64,000 nt of DNA from RUG100 sp050953425 (lineage in GTDB: Bacteria; Bacillota; Clostridia; Peptostreptococcales; Anaerovoracaceae): contig JBMNMQ010000002.1 in the NCBI GenBank assembly GCA_050953425.1, positions 62,001 through 126,000 on the forward strand, in the 5' to 3' direction. Positions 20,265 to 27,895 of this stretch are shown here, one piece after another. Numbering within the stretch: the first letter of the stretch is position 1; each line of letters opens with the position of its first letter. Both the position numbers and the translations under genes were made by a program. The notes beneath the pieces were generated by a model. That model had not been told where the DNA came from, ran no database searches, and saw nothing but the letters and a program-made list of their open reading frames with translations.

Positions 20265-21658
20265 AAGTCCATAATAAGAGCGACAAGCCGGACAACATCG
20301 TCTATCGCGAGCACGAGACGGATCGGCAGTGCCGGCTGCTGGAGCGCGATCTGCCGTCCTTTCTGCGCGGCTACTTTGCTTACCTGAAGAGCAACGTCCT
20401 GCCGATGACGCGGCTCGCCTATCTGCACGATGTGACTTTCTTCTGCCGCTATCTGGTCGAGGAGACCGATCTCACGAAGGCGGAGGACATCGGTGCCATC
20501 ACCCTCGACGAATTTCGCGCCATCAAGGCGGTTGACATCAATATTTTTCTTGATTACTGCCGCGAATACACCGTGGAAACCGAGGACACCGTCTATTATT
20601 ACGAAAACAACAACCGCACGCTGGCGCGCAAGAAGTCGTCGCTGTCGGTTCTTTTCAAGCAGCTCTACCGCGACGGGCTGCTGCCCGTGAACATCACCGA
20701 CGGCTTTGATCCGATCCGCGTCGGCAAGGCACAGGAGCGCGAAATCAAGGCCCTGCAGGACGACGAAGTGATGGTCATGCTCGATGCCGTGACCACCGGC
20801 GCCGGCCTCACCGACAAGGAGCACCAGTACTGGAAGAAGACCCGGCTCCGCGACAAGGCGATCCTGATCCTCTTTCTGACCTACGGACTGCGCCTCTCGG
20901 AACTGCAGCAGCTGAATCTCAGCAGCTTTAACTTCAGCCGCGGCGAGTTCAAAATCTACCGCAAGCGCGACAAGGAATCGACGATGCCGCTCAACCGCTC
21001 CGTCGTCGAGGTGCTGATCGACTACATCGACAACGAACGTCCGGCGAAGGAAAAAATCGCCGCCGGCGACGAGGATGCGCTCTTCCTGTCGCTGCAGGGG
21101 CGGCGCCTGACGCAGCGGGCGATCCGCAGCCTGGTCAAGAAATACACCTCGATCGGCCTGCATACCGGCCGCGACGGAGGATACAGTCCGCACAAGCTGC
21201 GCGCGACGGCGGCCACCAGCCTGATCGGCCGCGGCAATTCGATCTACGACGTGGCGGCGCTGCTCGACCACGAGCAGGTAACGACGACGCAGCTCTACGC
21301 CCGCCGCAAGATGAACGTCAAGCGCGACCTCGTCAACGACATGGAGTGGGAAGAAGAGAGAAAGGAGGGCCGCGGCGGAGAACGCGTCAGCCTTGACAGC
21401 GGCCGCAGAATCAACGATGATGACAGTGCGGGCACAGACGATGGCCGCAGCGGGAACGGCGCGGCGGCAGCCGGGGACGAAAGCGAAGACGGGGAAGGGG
21501 ACGGCGGCAGGAAGCGCGGCGGACCCCGGCCGGAATATATAAAGCCAAAACTACGACACAGCGACGGGCCGGCGCGGGCAGCGCGGGGAACGCAGCATGG
21601 CGCTGCGAACCGATCAATCCCGACGCCGGACAGCGGCACCGACAAGGAGGACCAATGA
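20243..21658 (+). CDS. Tyrosine recombinase (XerC/XerD/XerS-like), TTG start, long C-terminal tail
   Basis: A 471-residue site-specific tyrosine recombinase. Residues 30-165 form the SAM-like core-binding domain. The catalytic domain has the first arginine in TYGLRLSELQQL, the HxxR box in PHKLRATAATS and LLDHEQVTTTQLYARR with the nucleophile tyrosine. The layout fits a chromosomal Xer recombinase better than a phage integrase, and no attachment site or phage gene is nearby. TTG 20243 has GGAGG ten bases upstream and overlaps miaA by 22 bases. After about residue 365 a 100-residue charged, low-complexity tail runs to a stop that overlaps the next start by four bases (ATGA). Confidence 0.85.
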   Translation: MGKKKQIKVHNKSDKPDNIVYREHETDRQCRLLERDLPSFLRGYFAYLKSNVLPMTRLAYLHDVTFFCRYLVEETDLTKAEDIGAITLDEFRAIKAVDINIFLDYCREYTVETEDTVYYYENNNRTLARKKSSLSVLFKQLYRDGLLPVNITDGFDPIRVGKAQEREIKALQDDEVMVMLDAVTTGAGLTDKEHQYWKKTRLRDKAILILFLTYGLRLSELQQLNLSSFNFSRGEFKIYRKRDKESTMPLNRSVVEVLIDYIDNERPAKEKIAAGDEDALFLSLQGRRLTQRAIRSLVKKYTSIGLHTGRDGGYSPHKLRATAATSLIGRGNSIYDVAALLDHEQVTTTQLYARRKMNVKRDLVNDMEWEEERKEGRGGERVSLDSGRRINDDDSAGTDDGRSGNGAAAAGDESEDGEGDGGRKRGGPRPEYIKPKLRHSDGPARAARGTQHGAANRSIPTPDSGTDKEDQ

Positions 21659-22967
21659 GCGAAAAGGGCAGAAACAGCAGCACCACGCAGCTGCTGACAG
21701 AAAAGATGGGCATCGACCCGGAGATCATGGATCTCGTCACGGAAGCGGAAGAAGAGCTCCGCGGCGTCTTTGCGGAACTGGACGACATCATGGCGTACAA
21801 CCAGTACAAGGTACTGGAAGCCTTTCAGAAAAACCGCATCAGCGACCGGCATTTTCACTGGAACACCGGCTACGGCTACGACGATCCCGGGCGCGAGGCG
21901 CTGGAAAAGGTCTATGCCGACGTCTTCCGCACCGAGGCGGCGCTGGTGCGGCCGATCATCGTCAACGGCACGCACGCACTGACGCTGACCCTGACCGGCA
22001 TCATGCGCCCCCGGAGAAGAACTGATTTACTGCACCGGCGCGCCGTATGACACGCTCGAGGAAGTGATCGGCATCCGCGGTCAGGGCAAGGGGTCGCTGG
22101 CCGAATTCGGCGTCGACTATCAGCAGATCGAACTGACCGCAGACGGTGAAATCGACCTGCCGGCGCTGCGCGCGGCCATCAGCGGCAGGACGCGCATGGT
22201 CTGCTGCCAGCGCTCGACCGGCTACGGCTGGCGCCGGGCGATGACGATCGAGCAGATCGAACAGATGACCGGAGCGGTCAAGGAAATCAACCCGGACATC
22301 ATCTGCATGGCCGACAACTGCTACGGGGAGTTCCTCGCCACGCGCGAACCGACCGAGGCCGGCATCGATGTCCTGGCGGGTTCGCTGATCAAAAATCCCG
22401 GCGGCGGTCTGGCGCTGACCGGCGGCTATATCGCCGGCCGCCGGGATCTGATCGACAAGATCTCCTACCGCATGACTTCGCCGGGCATCGGCGGCGAGTG
22501 CGGGCTGACTTTCGGTCAGTCGCGGACCATGTTCCAGGGACTGTTCCTGGCGCCGAAGACGGTCAACGCCGCGGTCCGGGGCGCGGTCCTCTGCGCGCGG
22601 GTCTTTGAAAAGCTCGGCTATGCGGTCTGTCCGGCTTCCACGGACACCCGCAGCGACATCATCGAAGCCGTGCGGCTGGGCAGCCCGGAAGCGGTCGTCG
22701 CTTTCTGCCAGGGTATTCAGGCGGCGGCGCCGATCGACTCGTTCGTCACGCCGGAACCGTGGGACATGCCGGGCTATGAGGACCAGGTCGTGATGGCAGC
22801 GGGTGCCTTCGTGCAGGGCTCATCGATCGAGCTCTCGGCGGACGCCCCCGATCCGGCCGCCCTACAACGTGTACTTTCAGGGCGGACTGACCTACGAACA
22901 CTCGAAATTCGGCGTCATCAAAGCGCTGCAGGCCCTGCGCGACAAGGGCCTGCTGAACGCAGAATAA
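21655..22967 (+). pseudogene. Methionine gamma-lyase family protein, two +1 frameshifts
   Basis: A PLP enzyme of the Met_gamma_lyase family (older name: aluminium resistance protein), 436 residues if repaired. The frame opens at ATG 21655 (GGAGG upstream) and is good to GIMRP, where a run of five C at about 22008-22012 holds one base too many. It resumes with GEELIYCTGAPYDTLEEV and continues through SLIKNPGGGLALTGGY, which carries the PLP lysine. A second run of five C at about 22847-22851 is again one too long, after which the true end IRPPYNVYFQGGLTYEHSK runs to TAA 22965. Exactly two surplus bases restore a multiple of three. Confidence 0.82.
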
Positions 22968-23206
22968 GACGTTTGGGCGCAGGGTTGAGACCTCGAGACT
23001 CTGCACGCACAGCACGGCGGACCCGCCCGCCGCGGAACAAGGCACTTGCAGGCCGCCGGGTGCAGACCCGGCTGCCGCGCAGCAGGATGGCAGAAGCAGG
23101 ATGACAGAGGAAAGCGAGAGCCGGAAGAAAAAACAGCCGGAAGAAGAATGAAAAGAAACATCTTCTCAGCAGCAGCAACCAGGTTCTGAAAAAGATCCTG
23201 GCGATC

Positions 23207-23881
23207 TTGAAGTTCGCCATCCTGATCGGCATCATCGTCGGCATCCCGCTCTACATCTACTTCTTCCAGCACGAGTGGATCGACCAGCTGTCCTCGATCG
23301 AAAACATCAAGGCGCTGTTTCGGCGCTATCAGACCCAGTCGATCCTGATCTACCTGGCCGCCCAGGTGATCCAGATCATCATCTGCGTCATTCCGGGGCA
23401 GTGGATGCAGATCACGGCCGGTCTGGCTTTCGGCTTCTGGGGCGGCTATCTGTGGTCGATCACCGGCGCCGCGCTCGGCGCCGTGGTGACTTATTATCTG
23501 GCTCGCTGGCTCGGACGCGACGCCATGCACCTCTTCTTCGGCGAAGAAAAGGTGGAACGCTATATCAAGGCTTTCAACAGCAAGCGTTCGATGATTATCG
23601 TCTTCCTGCTGTTCCTGATCCCCGGCTTTCCCAAGGACATTCTCTGCTATCTGGCCGGCCTCTCCGAGATGAAGCTGAAGCCGTTTCTGGTGTTTTCCCT
23701 GATCGGCCGCACGCCGGGAATGATGGGATCGATTCTGATCGGCATGCAGGTCGGCGCGCATCGCTGGAATGTGGTCATCCTCATCTCCGTCATCGCCGTG
23801 ATCCTCTTTGTGCTCTGCATGATCTTCCGCAAGCGCCTGATGCAGTGGTTCAATGACTTCTATGACAAGGTGTCCGGATAG
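23207..23881 (+). CDS. TVP38/TMEM64 (DedA-like) membrane protein, start uncertain
   Basis: A 224-residue membrane protein of the TVP38/TMEM64 (SNARE-associated, VTT domain) family, linked to membrane-lipid handling. The conserved core spans the glycine-rich segment LAFGFWGGYLWSITGAALGA followed by TYYLARWLGRD, then LIPGFPKDILCYLAGLSEM and FSLIGRTPGMMGSILIG. TTG 23207 is the first start codon in frame but has no good ribosome binding site. A likelier N-terminus begins at ATG 23101 (MTEESESRKK) and would join this frame if one A were removed from the A6 run at 23128-23133. It would add a Lys-rich cytoplasmic segment before the first membrane helix. Confidence 0.75.
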   Translation: MKFAILIGIIVGIPLYIYFFQHEWIDQLSSIENIKALFRRYQTQSILIYLAAQVIQIIICVIPGQWMQITAGLAFGFWGGYLWSITGAALGAVVTYYLARWLGRDAMHLFFGEEKVERYIKAFNSKRSMIIVFLLFLIPGFPKDILCYLAGLSEMKLKPFLVFSLIGRTPGMMGSILIGMQVGAHRWNVVILISVIAVILFVLCMIFRKRLMQWFNDFYDKVSG

Positions 23882-24181
23882 GTGCGGCAGACGACGAAAA
23901 GGCAGTTGAAAACGTGACCGCATCGGCAAAGGAAAACGAGTGGCCGCATCAGCGGGAAAGGGAGACTGCGACCGCACCGGCAGAGGCAGCGGGCGGCTGC
24001 AGACAAGGAAGCGGACTTGCGGCAGTGACCGCGCCTGCAGCGCAGCAGACAGCGTGCCGGCGGATCAGCTCGCGACGGCCGGGGATCGATGAGCCGACAG
24101 GCGGGCGGCGTGCCTGCGGACGCTGCTGCAAAGCAGGAAACACGAAGCATGAAACCAGGAAGAAAAGGAGTACCGACAGCC
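23882..24181. other. Intergenic, no element recognised
   Basis: GC-rich stretch between the TVP38 gene and the E1-like gene. Short frames in it have no family resemblance, and no promoter or hairpin stands out. Confidence 0.5.
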
Positions 24182-25252
24182 ATGGACAGCAGATACATTC
24201 GCCAGGAAATTCTCTACGGATTCGGCAGGGAAGGGCAGGAAAAGCTGCTCCAATCCCGCGTTGCCGTCATCGGCATGGGCGCACTGGGCTCCGCCGCGGC
24301 GGATCGTCTGGCTCGCGCCGGCATCGGATACCTGCGCCTGATCGATCGCGACGTAGTGGAGCTTTCGAACCTGCAGCGGCAGCTCCTCTATACCGAGCGG
24401 GATGCCGCCGGGGAGACGCCCAAGGCCGCAGCCGCAGCCGCGGCGCTGCGCGGCATCAATTCCGAAATTGAAATCGAGCCGGTCATTACCGATCTCAACC
24501 GCGGCAGCATCGACCGCCTGCTGGACGGCATCGACCTAGTGCTCGACGCCACCGATAATATGGAAACGCGCATGCTGATCAACGAGGTCTGCCATCGGCG
24601 TCGCCTTCCCTGGATCTACGGCGGCGTCCTCAGCACCATCGGCATGACGATGAACATCCTTCCCGAAGACGGAAGTCCCTGTCTGCGCTGCGCCTTTCCC
24701 GAGCAGAAGAAGAATTCGTCCCGTCCCGAGGAGACCTGCGCCACGGCCGGCATCCTCAACACGGTCACTACCGTCATCGCTTCGATCGAATGCACAGAAG
24801 CTTACAAGATTCTGATCGGCGACCCGGCGGTACGCCGGACGCTGCTGTACCTCGATCTCTGGAACAACGAAGTCGATGAAACCGTCATCGAGCGCCGTCC
24901 GGACTGTCCGGTCTGCGGAGAGCGGGCCGGCGGCGGAGAATCGGAAACGGAAGCAGAAGCTGCCGCGCAGGTGAAAGCGGCAGCGCCGTCGGCAGGCCTG
25001 CAGGTCTCCGCGCTCAACGGCAGCGGCCCCGACGCCTTCCAGGTGCGTCCGGATGATGCGCAGACGTTTGACTTTGACCGTGCCGCCGCGGCACTGCGCC
25101 GGCACGGACGCGTCAGAAACGACGACTACGCGCTGGATTTCGCCGATGAACACGTGCAGTTCAAACTCTTTCGCGACGGCAGAGCCATCATCCGCCGGGC
25201 CGGCAGTGCCGAGCGGGCCCGGGAAATCTATCGCGCGTATATCGAGAGCTGA
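24182..25252 (+). CDS. HesA/MoeB/ThiF family E1-like adenylyltransferase
   Basis: A 356-residue E1-like enzyme that in this family adenylates the C-terminus of a ubiquitin-like sulfur carrier (ThiS or MoaD). The Rossmann ATP site is GMGALGSAAADRLARAG, followed by DRDVVELSNLQRQLLY with the catalytic arginine. Zinc is likely held by CLRC and CPVC pairs. A 75-residue C-terminal domain (RNDDYALDF, FRDGRAIIRRAG, REIYRAYI) is the extension seen in many clostridial ThiF/MoeB proteins. No ThiS, MoaD, rhodanese or JAMM gene is adjacent, so the carrier and pathway cannot be named. ATG 24182 fits the family N-terminus; a start at 24149 would add 11 residues. Confidence 0.85.
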   Translation: MDSRYIRQEILYGFGREGQEKLLQSRVAVIGMGALGSAAADRLARAGIGYLRLIDRDVVELSNLQRQLLYTERDAAGETPKAAAAAAALRGINSEIEIEPVITDLNRGSIDRLLDGIDLVLDATDNMETRMLINEVCHRRRLPWIYGGVLSTIGMTMNILPEDGSPCLRCAFPEQKKNSSRPEETCATAGILNTVTTVIASIECTEAYKILIGDPAVRRTLLYLDLWNNEVDETVIERRPDCPVCGERAGGGESETEAEAAAQVKAAAPSAGLQVSALNGSGPDAFQVRPDDAQTFDFDRAAAALRRHGRVRNDDYALDFADEHVQFKLFRDGRAIIRRAGSAERAREIYRAYIES

Positions 25253-25302
25253 TCCGTATCGGCCGGCACCGTCCGATGCAGGGCAGCAGCAGGAGAAAAT
25301 CC

Positions 25303-26418
25303 ATGATCGACAAAAAAGATGTATTGAAGGAAATAGACGCCACGCGCGCTGAAATCGAGGCGGCGCAGGCGCGCATCGAAAGGGCGCAGGCCATCCTCGA
25401 CGCGGAGCAGCGCAGAACAGCCGCCCGAACCCGTGCCGGCTCCGGCTCCGCAGCGACTCCGCCAAAGGACACGGAAAAACCCGCAGCCTCGTCGCGTACC
25501 GCGGAACAAGCGGAGACGCCGTCAAGCGCAGCGAAAAGGGCGGAAACGCCGTCAAGCACAGCGAAAAGGACGGAAACGCCGGAGAGAATCATCGGGAAAC
25601 AAACGGAGACTCCCCCGAACAACGCGGAAAAGAAGGGCAGCGCGACGGAAAAAGCGCCGCAGCCGAAAGCCGCCGCGACTTCAACGGAGTCGTCTCCCGA
25701 ATTTGCCGGCAGAGAACAGGAGCAGCCCGCAAACGTTAACAAGCCGGCTGACAGCCATCACAAAATGCCGGCAGCGGAAGGGCTGAAGGCCGCCGAGCGG
25801 GATTCCGCCGCGGCAGCGGCGGCTTCCACAGAAACCGCGACGTCCGCACAGCCCGTACAATCCGTACAGGCCGGACAGTCCGCGGACGACCGCAGCGGCA
25901 GCGACCCGGATGCGCCGGCAGCGTCGGCTCCGGAAACCGACGAAACACCGGCGCCGCACAGAAGAAAAATCACCGGACACCTGTCCTGGTCCATTTTCTT
26001 CGAGGACTATCAGGAGTGGTCGACCAACAAGCTGCTGGTCCGGATCGCGCAGATCGACGACATCGAAACCGCTTCGCCGTCCGCTATCGCCGAGTGCACA
26101 ACGATGATGGAGGACGAGCCGATCCACCGCCTGGTACGCAAGGCACTCCACGCCGGCATTCGCTTTCAGCCCCGTGACTGCGTGGAAATCGCTCTTTCTC
26201 TGGTGAACACCGACCGGCCGTTCATGGATGAAGTAGCCCGCCGCACTGCCGCGCCGTTCCGCCGGCGGGACATCGACGACCTCGACACCTGCGTCAGCGA
26301 TCCGGTTCTGCAGGAGCTGGCCGCCCGCAGCGGCCTGCCCGACCCGTGCGACCCGTTCAGTGATTTTTACGACGACCTCGATGTCGATGATCTCCCGGAA
26401 AACACGGAGGAAAATTAG
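25303..26418 (+). CDS. Hypothetical protein: N-terminal coiled coil, disordered middle, conserved-looking C-terminal domain
   Basis: Not recognised. The 371-residue product starts with an amphipathic coiled coil (LKEIDATRAEIEAAQARIER, then AQAILDAEQRR). Residues 45-220 are Ala/Thr/Pro/Lys-rich and disordered, with decapeptide repeats (AETPSSAAKR, AETPSSTAKR). A structured, acidic C-terminal domain (about 225-371) begins KITGHLSWSIFFEDYQEW and includes IHRLVRKALHAGIRFQP and DDLDTCVSDPVLQELAARSG. No signal peptide or membrane helix is seen. ATG 25303 was chosen over 25276 because AGGAGA lies nine bases upstream. The next gene starts 2 bases after its stop, so the two are co-transcribed. Confidence 0.7.
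   Translation: MIDKKDVLKEIDATRAEIEAAQARIERAQAILDAEQRRTAARTRAGSGSAATPPKDTEKPAASSRTAEQAETPSSAAKRAETPSSTAKRTETPERIIGKQTETPPNNAEKKGSATEKAPQPKAAATSTESSPEFAGREQEQPANVNKPADSHHKMPAAEGLKAAERDSAAAAAASTETATSAQPVQSVQAGQSADDRSGSDPDAPAASAPETDETPAPHRRKITGHLSWSIFFEDYQEWSTNKLLVRIAQIDDIETASPSAIAECTTMMEDEPIHRLVRKALHAGIRFQPRDCVEIALSLVNTDRPFMDEVARRTAAPFRRRDIDDLDTCVSDPVLQELAARSGLPDPCDPFSDFYDDLDVDDLPENTEEN
25510..25583 (+). repeat. 30-bp in-frame tandem repeat
   Basis: Two near-identical 30-bp units (25510-25539, 25540-25569) and a partial third encode the decapeptide repeat of the disordered region. Confidence 0.7.
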
Positions 26419-26420
26419 CC

Positions 26421-26996
26421 ATGCATCAGCCCCTGACGCCCACGCAGCAGATCCTCCTCGGACAGTCGCTGCTGATCGTATGCTGCGTTTTCTATCTGAT
26501 CTGGTGGAGCATATCCTATCGCCCCGGTCTGGACGTCAGCCGCATCGGCGGGATCCGCGGCGTGCTGCTGCTGGTCACGGCCGCGGCCGGCATTGCCGGG
26601 GTACTCTTCTCGCTGCTGGGAAACGGCCGGCTGCAGGCCGCTGCGCCTAAGCTGAACGGCAGCCTGATTCTGATCGGCGGCATCGCGGCATATGTCCTGC
26701 TGCTTCTCATTACCCGCCTGCTCCTCCATCGGCCCGTCACGACGGAACTGTTCCTGATCGTCGCCTGGGCCGTGCTCGAACTGGCGCTTCTCAGCAAACT
26801 CAACGGCGCCGGCGCTATTACGGATTTTCGCTTTGCCGTCATGATCGCGGTCCTGGCAGCCGCCGTGGTGAGCAGTCTGGTCTTTTACGTTCTCTATTAC
26901 CGCATGGAGCCTGTGACCGCCTACCGCATGGCGATGGTGCCGCTGATCACGGAATGCGGCAGCATGTGCGTGCTGCTGGCTCTGCTGCTGCGCTGA
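26421..26996 (+). CDS. Hypothetical six-helix membrane protein
   Basis: Not recognised. The 191 residues contain about six hydrophobic segments (for example LLIVCCVFYLIWWSI, VLLLVTAAAGIAGVLFSLL, LILIGGIAAYVLLLLITRLL and VMIAVLAAAVVSSLVFYVLYY) with very short loops, so it is an integral cytoplasmic-membrane protein. It starts 2 bases after the stop of the coiled-coil protein, implying co-expression and perhaps partnership. The last gene of this run, it is followed by a hairpin terminator at 27069-27105. Confidence 0.72.
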   Translation: MHQPLTPTQQILLGQSLLIVCCVFYLIWWSISYRPGLDVSRIGGIRGVLLLVTAAAGIAGVLFSLLGNGRLQAAAPKLNGSLILIGGIAAYVLLLLITRLLLHRPVTTELFLIVAWAVLELALLSKLNGAGAITDFRFAVMIAVLAAAVVSSLVFYVLYYRMEPVTAYRMAMVPLITECGSMCVLLALLLR

Positions 26997-27068
26997 GCGG
27001 CAAGGCCGCAAAAGTCAAAGTAACGGTCAAATAGTAATTGTTAAATAGTCAATACGGCTTGTTATAAT

Positions 27069-27105
27069 GAGGCACCGGGCAGCAGAGCACCCGGTGTCTC
27101 TTTTT
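27069..27105 (+). terminator. Rho-independent terminator after the 25.3-27.0 kb gene pair
   Basis: GAGGCACCGGG pairs with CCCGGTGTCTC (one G-T pair) and is followed by TTTTT. Confidence 0.75.
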
Positions 27106-27124
27106 CGAGTCATGTTCTTCAGGT

Positions 27125-27155
27125 GAAATTCCGGGAAAATTTCCCGGTAAATTTC
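27125..27155. repeat. Strong inverted repeat upstream of yneA
   Basis: CCGGGAAA-A-TTTCCCGG (27131-27147) is a perfect dyad. Outer arms GAAATT and AAATTTC extend it with a two-base bulge. It lies between the previous terminator and the SOS boxes; its role is unknown. Confidence 0.6.
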
Positions 27156-27159
27156 TTTG

Positions 27160-27173
27160 CAAACAAATGTTCT
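27160..27173 (+). promoter_or_regulatory. Possible distal LexA box
   Basis: CAAACAAATGTTCT resembles the Gram-positive LexA consensus CGAAC-N4-GTTCG with changes at two flanking bases. It lies 29 bp (centre to centre) upstream of the stronger box in the yneA promoter. Confidence 0.45.
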
Positions 27174-27181
27174 TCTTTCTC

Positions 27182-27210
27182 TTGACATCGAACATATATT
27201 CGGTTAAGAT
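27182..27210 (+). promoter_or_regulatory. Sigma-A promoter of yneA
   Basis: TTGACA (27182-27187) and TAAGAT (27205-27210) are 17 bp apart. A LexA-type box fills the spacer. Confidence 0.8.
27189..27202 (+). promoter_or_regulatory. LexA (SOS) box inside the yneA promoter spacer
   Basis: CGAACATATATTCG differs from the Bacillus-type optimum CGAACATATGTTCG at one base and lies between the -35 and -10 boxes, where a bound repressor would exclude RNA polymerase. Confidence 0.82.
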
Positions 27211-27218
27211 ATAGACAA

Positions 27219-27232
27219 CGAACAGATGTTCT
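27219..27232 (+). promoter_or_regulatory. Second LexA (SOS) box at the yneA start site
   Basis: CGAACAGATGTTCT matches the core CGAAC-N4-GTTC. It sits just after the expected transcription start and 30 bp (centre to centre) from the spacer box. Confidence 0.82.
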
Positions 27233-27252
27233 GAATCGAGAGGAGGGGGAAC

Positions 27253-27558
27253 ATGGGGAAGACCAAAAAAATCCGCATCAAGTCTAAATTCAGATTCTGC
27301 ATCTTTGCAGCCATTCTGCTGCTGCTCGTATCCTACGGCATCGCGACGATGCTGGGCGGATTCAATGCCAGCGGCAGTACGGAAGGCAAATACACAACCT
27401 ACACGGTCTCGGACGGTGATACGCTGTGGTCCATTGCCGCCGACTGCAAGGCAGACGGCGTCGATACGCGCGAAGCGGTCTACCGGCTCGAGAAGGTCAA
27501 TCATCTGGACTCCTCGCAGCTCCAGGTGGGAGACGTACTGAAAGTGCCCGTTCAATAA
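27253..27558 (+). CDS. yneA: YneA-type cell division suppressor (membrane anchor + LysM)
   Basis: A 101-residue protein with a basic N-terminus (KTKKIRIKSKFRF), one membrane helix (about 14-36) and an extracellular LysM domain (about 47-99: TYTVSDGDTLWSIAADCK then LQVGDVLKVP). This is the architecture of B. subtilis YneA, an SOS-induced inhibitor that delays septation after DNA damage. The size, topology and LexA boxes in its promoter make the assignment strong. In bacilli yneA is divergent from lexA; here lexA is not adjacent. AGGAGGGGG precedes ATG 27253. Confidence 0.85.
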   Translation: MGKTKKIRIKSKFRFCIFAAILLLLVSYGIATMLGGFNASGSTEGKYTTYTVSDGDTLWSIAADCKADGVDTREAVYRLEKVNHLDSSQLQVGDVLKVPVQ

Positions 27559-27585
27559 CCTAACATATCTAAATTCAACTGGTCC

Positions 27586-27620
27586 GAAAGACAGCACCTC
27601 CATCCGAGGCGCTGTCTTTC
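27586..27620 (+). terminator. Hairpin terminator after yneA
   Basis: A 15-base stem (GAAAGACAGCACCTC with GAGGCGCTGTCTTTC, one mismatch) and a five-base loop follow yneA. Only a mixed CTTTCTCT tract follows, so efficiency is uncertain. Confidence 0.65.
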
Positions 27621-27850
27621 TCTATGGACCATGCAGCGTGAACAGGCCGCTAAGCGGAAGACAGAATAACCCGGAAAAGAACAACTGTTTCTGCTGGCGG
27701 GGCGAACACAGCCGCCGTTTCTGCGTTCCGAAAGAACGCGGATGCTGTCTGCAATGCCATGGATACAGCTTCAGCTGTCGCTCACACTGCCGGCGAGAAC
27801 GAAGCCGCCGCCTCTCTGCGCTCGAAGCCCCGGGCGGCAGCCGCCGGGAC

Positions 27851-27882
27851 AAAAAAGCGAGCCCATCGTCAGGGCTCGCTTT
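27851..27882 (-). terminator. Rho-independent terminator of the tetR gene
   Basis: GCGAGCCC and GGGCTCGC pair around a seven-base loop; on the reverse strand the hairpin runs into TTTTTT, just after the tetR stop. Confidence 0.82.
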
Positions 27883-27895
27883 CTGCGTTTCCGTA

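Larger units (their letters stand above)
27559..27895. other. Intergenic between convergent yneA and tetR
   Basis: Contains the two facing terminators listed separately. The remaining 230 bases hold only short frames without family resemblance. Confidence 0.6.

Noticed and set aside
20243..21658. Integrase of a mobile element
   Set aside because: It is embedded in the mutS-mutL-miaA gene run, with no attachment repeats, excisionase or phage genes; a chromosomal Xer role is more likely.
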